Positions 5,707 to 8,355 of a stretch of DNA of 8,355 nt are shown in pieces. The position numbers and the translations under genes are program-made. Every line of letters begins with the position of its first letter. Within the stretch, counting starts at the first letter, position 1. Below the pieces are notes generated by a model. The model did not search any database. It had not been told where the DNA came from and saw only the letters and a list, made by a program, of their open reading frames with translations. The DNA comes from an uncultured Thermomicrobiales bacterium (lineage in GTDB: Bacteria > Chloroflexota > Chloroflexia > Thermomicrobiales > UBA6265), in contig CADCWJ010000875.1 in NCBI GenBank assembly GCA_902806365.1, forward strand, positions 1 to 8,355, read 5' to 3'.

Positions 5707-6570
5707 GTGGATCATCGCCCAGCCGGCAACCCAGCCAGACCGATCGACGGAGCGGCGTTCCGCATTGCCGCGATCGGTGATCTTCATCTCAAGACCGCCA
5801 TACCCCAGGTCATGGCGGAGGAGTTGGTGATCCTCGATCAAACGGTCGACGTGCTCGTGATCGCCGGAGATATCACGGAAAGTGGGCGTCTGCCCGAAGT
5901 GGAGATCGCCTGCGAACTGCTGGCGGCCATCAAGACCCCGATCATTGCCGTCCTCGGCAATCACGACCGCCGGGGTGTGCGCCGCCGCGCGATGCGACTC
6001 CTGCTCGAACGGGCCGGGGTCCGGCTGCTGGATGGCTCGTCAATGGTTCACGTCTGTGCCAACGGCCGGAAGATCGGTCTAGCCGGCGTGGGCGGGTACG
6101 GCGGCGGGTTCTGGCCCGAAGAATCACCGGATCACCTCTCGACACGCCTGAGCAAGGCGGTCGGTGTGCGCGCGCGGCGGGAGGCCCTTCGGCTCCAGAC
6201 CGCCCTCGATGACCTGGCGCTCCAGGAATCCGACGCGGTCGTCGTCGTGATGCACTACTCACCGACCGTGTCGACACTCGGCGAAGAACCACCACTCAAG
6301 CACTGGATGCTCGGGAACTCATTGCTGGGCCGCGTAATCGACGATCACCGCGTCGATCTCGTCATTCACGGGCACGCCCATCTCGGCAACGAAAACGGGC
6401 AAACACCCGGTGGCACGCCGGTGCGCAATGTCGCCCTCAGTGTCACCGGTGGCCCGGTGGTCTATGAGGTACGGTCGGATCGATCGGTCGCTCCCGTTTC
6501 CCGGCCAGCGCGTTCAACCTCCCTCGACGCTGCGATCGACGCCCATGTCCCGATCGGACACATCCGGTGA
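5707..6570 (+). CDS. Calcineurin-like metallophosphoesterase
   Basis: A two-metal hydrolase of phosphate esters; the substrate (nucleotide, phospholipid, protein or other) cannot be told from sequence. The 287-residue protein carries the complete family motif set in order: GDLH (24–27), GD (54–55, in AGDITESG), GNHD (84–87), His183 in VMHYSP, and HGHAH (221–225). These supply the metal ligands and catalytic histidine, so it should be active. There is no signal peptide or membrane segment, so it is probably cytoplasmic. The C-terminal roughly 35 residues after the core are not recognisable. The GTG start has GGAG 5 nt upstream (5698–5701). Its stop overlaps the next start as GTGA, which couples it to the aminotransferase-like gene and suggests a shared task. 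Confidence 0.9.
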   Translation: MDHRPAGNPARPIDGAAFRIAAIGDLHLKTAIPQVMAEELVILDQTVDVLVIAGDITESGRLPEVEIACELLAAIKTPIIAVLGNHDRRGVRRRAMRLLLERAGVRLLDGSSMVHVCANGRKIGLAGVGGYGGGFWPEESPDHLSTRLSKAVGVRARREALRLQTALDDLALQESDAVVVVMHYSPTVSTLGEEPPLKHWMLGNSLLGRVIDDHRVDLVIHGHAHLGNENGQTPGGTPVRNVALSVTGGPVVYEVRSDRSVAPVSRPARSTSLDAAIDAHVPIGHIR

Positions 6571-7607
6571 GCGGGATCTCCAGCCCGGTCGGCGCGGAGA
6601 TGCGGCGGGCGGAGTTTCCGCGCGTCCGGCTCGATCTGCTTGCCAACCCCCATGGGCCGGCCGAGAGCGTGATCGACGCGATCTCACGGGTGGGATCGTG
6701 GACCGGTGATGGCCGCGACCTCGCCGAGTTGCTCCGGGTTCGGCTTGGTGCCCAGGCACGGGTCTCGTCGGAGTGGGTCATCCTCGCCAATGGGATCGAC
6801 GATCTCCACGCGATGATCGCGCGCTGGCGCGGAAATGAAGGGCCACTCGTGGTCTTTCCGCCCACGGATCCCTTGCTTGATCGCTGGGTGAGCGGCTTCA
6901 CGAGCCAGACCGAGCAGATCGATCGCCTGCCGGGCTTTGGACTGCCCCTCGCTCCGAGCGACACGGCCCCGGCGATCCCACGAGGTGCGACCGCGATCGT
7001 GATGTCGCCCAACGACCCGACCGGGACGGTCCTGACCGTTCAGGAAGCGGTCAGGCTCTCCCGGCAGAGCGCGCTCGTCGTCGTTGACGAACGTCATGCC
7101 GCGTACAGCCCGCGCACGATCGGTCCCCTCGTCCGGGAGTTCGATAACATCGTCCTCCTGCAAACCTTCGAAACATTTGCGGCGCTCTCCGCCTGTCCCC
7201 TGGCATGGGCGATCGCGCCGCCCCGCATTGCGCGGGAGATCGCGGCACAGGCCCGGCCCTCGGGAGTCGCGATGGTCTCGCTCGTGGCGGGGCTTGCCGC
7301 TCTCGACGCAGGCGACGAGATACGCGCGTCGGTTCGCCGGGTCATGATCGAGAAGGGGCGTCTCTACCGGCAACTGCGGAAGCTGAGCATGATCAGCCCA
7401 CCGTATCCGTCGTGGTCCAACTTCCTTCTGGCCCGGATCGAGCGCGGCACGGCCGATTACTTCGTGCCCCGGCTCGCCGAGCGCGGGATCGACGTCTTCA
7501 CCGTCGCGGCTCCGTCACTTCCCAACCATCTTCGGATCAGCGCCGTCTCGGCCGACGCTACCAATGCCCTCAAGCAAGCCCTGATCGACATCGCGATCGA
7601 CGTCTGA
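6567..7607 (+). CDS. HisC/CobD-like aminotransferase-fold protein lacking the catalytic lysine
   Basis: The 346-residue protein follows the fold-type I aminotransferase layout, closest to histidinol-phosphate aminotransferase or threonine-phosphate decarboxylase. It has LANPHGP (compare NENPYGP), ANGIDDL (74–80, compare GNGSDEL), SPNDPTG (147–153), VVVDE (171–175) and a C-terminal LRIS with Arg323. By eye, QTFETFAALSACPLAW (199–214) aligns with HisC RTLSKAFALAGLRCGF. This places Thr203 at the Schiff-base lysine, Glu202 at the phosphate-binding serine and Pro211 at the phosphate-binding arginine; the tyrosine of DEAY is His177. Asn149, Asp174 and Arg323 remain. The frame is intact with no frameshift, so this is a maintained protein rather than an obvious pseudogene. 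A PLP-dependent transaminase activity is unlikely; a binding or regulatory role is inferred. It is coupled to the preceding gene by GTGA. Confidence 0.85.
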   Translation: MSGISSPVGAEMRRAEFPRVRLDLLANPHGPAESVIDAISRVGSWTGDGRDLAELLRVRLGAQARVSSEWVILANGIDDLHAMIARWRGNEGPLVVFPPTDPLLDRWVSGFTSQTEQIDRLPGFGLPLAPSDTAPAIPRGATAIVMSPNDPTGTVLTVQEAVRLSRQSALVVVDERHAAYSPRTIGPLVREFDNIVLLQTFETFAALSACPLAWAIAPPRIAREIAAQARPSGVAMVSLVAGLAALDAGDEIRASVRRVMIEKGRLYRQLRKLSMISPPYPSWSNFLLARIERGTADYFVPRLAERGIDVFTVAAPSLPNHLRISAVSADATNALKQALIDIAIDV

Positions 7608-7682
7608 GCGATTAATACACGTCGGTCCGGCCACGGAAGCGACAGTGGCCCCAGGGCGCGGCGCGGCAGCAACGCGATCGGG
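7608..7682. other. Short convergent spacer with a weak hairpin
   Basis: This lies between the stop codons of the aminotransferase-like gene and the TetR gene. GGCCAC (7629–7634) and GTGGCC (7645–7650) form a 6-bp stem with a 10-nt loop. No T-run follows on either strand, so it is at best a weak terminator. Confidence 0.3.
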
Positions 7683-8273
7683 CTAGGGCGGGGCTTGGTC
7701 AATGTACCCCTGCAGGATCGGCGCGATCAACGCCACCAGCTCCTCCGGTTCCATTCCGGCAAGGGGCTCGCTCCGGATCACATTGCGTGCGAAAGCGATC
7801 CCGAAGAGCGTAGCGATGATAACGCTCGCCCGTTCCCTGGCCCTCTCGCCTCCGAGCCACTCCGCCATCGGGAGCCCGAACTGCTCGTCAAGGGCTTCCC
7901 GGAGGAGTGACGCTGCCTGTTCGTTCGAGGCGGACCGAAGGAGAACGAGGACGATGTCAAACTCGCCCTTCGCGTCCCCCTTGGCTACGATGGAGCGCGC
8001 GAGTCGCTCCCCCAATCCATCTCGCCCCTGGCCGAATGATTCCTTGTCGAGGACCAGACCCTGAGCGATCGCCTCCGCGAACAGCCGCTCCTTGGTCCCG
8101 AAGTAGCGGACGACCAGAGTGGCGTCCACGCCGACGAGTCGAGCAATGTCGCGCATCCCGACGTGGTCGTAGCTGTCGCGGGTGAAGAGCACGCGGGCAG
8201 CCTGGAGGATGGCCGCACGCGTCACCGTACTGTCGCGCTTTCGTTCGTGCCTGCCGATTTCTTCGTTATGCAT
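7683..8273 (-). CDS. TetR/AcrR-family transcriptional regulator
   Basis: A dimeric ligand-responsive DNA-binding protein, usually a repressor of a neighbouring gene and of itself. The 196-residue length is typical. The N-terminal helices (about 17–35, TRAAILQAARVLFTR) lead into the helix-turn-helix GMRDIARLVGVDATLVVRYF (39–58), followed by GTKERLFAEAI (59–69). This is a textbook TetR DNA-binding domain. The helical C-terminal ligand domain (about 85–190) resembles the TetR_C_17 type, but its ligand is unknown. The ATG at 8273 has AAAGG 6 nt upstream. The gene is convergent with the aminotransferase-like gene, so its target is more likely to lie beyond the right edge of this window or to be the gene itself. 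Confidence 0.93.
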   Translation of the reverse strand: MHNEEIGRHERKRDSTVTRAAILQAARVLFTRDSYDHVGMRDIARLVGVDATLVVRYFGTKERLFAEAIAQGLVLDKESFGQGRDGLGERLARSIVAKGDAKGEFDIVLVLLRSASNEQAASLLREALDEQFGLPMAEWLGGERARERASVIIATLFGIAFARNVIRSEPLAGMEPEELVALIAPILQGYIDQAPP

Positions 8274-8355
8274 GAATCGCCTTTACGCCTGGCCCGATGC
8301 GCCGTGCCATGGCGCGAATCTTACCGTGACCAGGATTCGGGCGGGATCGTCAACG
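8274..8355. other. Upstream region of the TetR gene (window edge)
   Basis: It holds the TetR ribosome binding site (minus strand AAAGG, 8284→8280) and the 14-bp palindrome at 8303–8316. On the minus strand TTGACG (8353→8348) and TAAGAT (8323→8318) look like promoter hexamers but are 24 nt apart, too far for a standard promoter. No gene is visible. Confidence 0.4.
8303..8316. promoter_or_regulatory. Imperfect palindrome upstream of the TetR gene, possible operator
   Basis: CGTGCCATGGCGCG is a 14-bp palindrome with one mismatched pair, centred between 8309 and 8310, about 30 bp before the TetR start codon. TetR regulators often bind such sites to control themselves. The evidence is position and symmetry only. 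Confidence 0.25.

Noticed and set aside
8318..8353. TTGACG and TAAGAT as a promoter for the TetR gene
   Set aside because: The hexamers are separated by 24 nt, well outside the usual 16–18 nt range.

Overview
The DNA is GC-rich, with GTG starts and third-position G/C bias. It carries seven protein genes that account for nearly all of it, plus three non-coding stretches. The order dacA–rluB–cmk–plsC, with obgE close by, is a classic chromosomal housekeeping arrangement in Gram-positive-type bacteria. The GC content and protein style suggest Chloroflexota (Thermomicrobia/Sphaerobacter-like) or a similar high-GC lineage. That placement is an inference; no rRNA or other direct marker is present.

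Layout. Bases 1–324 are a non-coding leader with several inverted repeats, including a perfect 12-bp dyad at 214–240 lying across a weak promoter candidate. obgE (325–1749, +) encodes the ribosome-associated GTPase Obg. Facing it is a minus-strand operon, read from right to left: dacA (a penicillin-binding-protein carboxypeptidase, 5442–4180), rluB (an S4-domain pseudouridine synthase, 4175–3135), cmk (CMP kinase, 3193–2480) and plsC (lysophosphatidate acyltransferase, 2483–1629). Its genes are packed tightly: a 4-nt gap, a 59-nt overlap and an ATGA overlap. The last gene runs 121 bp into the 3' end of obgE on the opposite strand.

To the right, a divergent intergenic region (5443–5706) separates dacA from a two-gene plus-strand unit. 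This unit is a calcineurin-like metallophosphoesterase (5707–6570) joined by a GTGA overlap to a HisC/aminotransferase-like protein (6567–7607). The latter has the fold-type I signature regions but appears to have lost the PLP-binding lysine. A TetR-family regulator (8273–7683, −) converges on this pair.

The left half is conserved core physiology: ribosome assembly, rRNA modification, nucleotide supply, phospholipid synthesis and wall trimming. The most unusual item is the phosphoesterase plus lysine-less aminotransferase-fold pair. The other points of interest are the dyad upstream of obgE and the gene-end overlaps, where one DNA stretch encodes two low-complexity tails (plsC/obgE) or a tail and a catalytic P-loop (rluB/cmk). 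I see no CRISPR array, IS element, rRNA or convincing tRNA.
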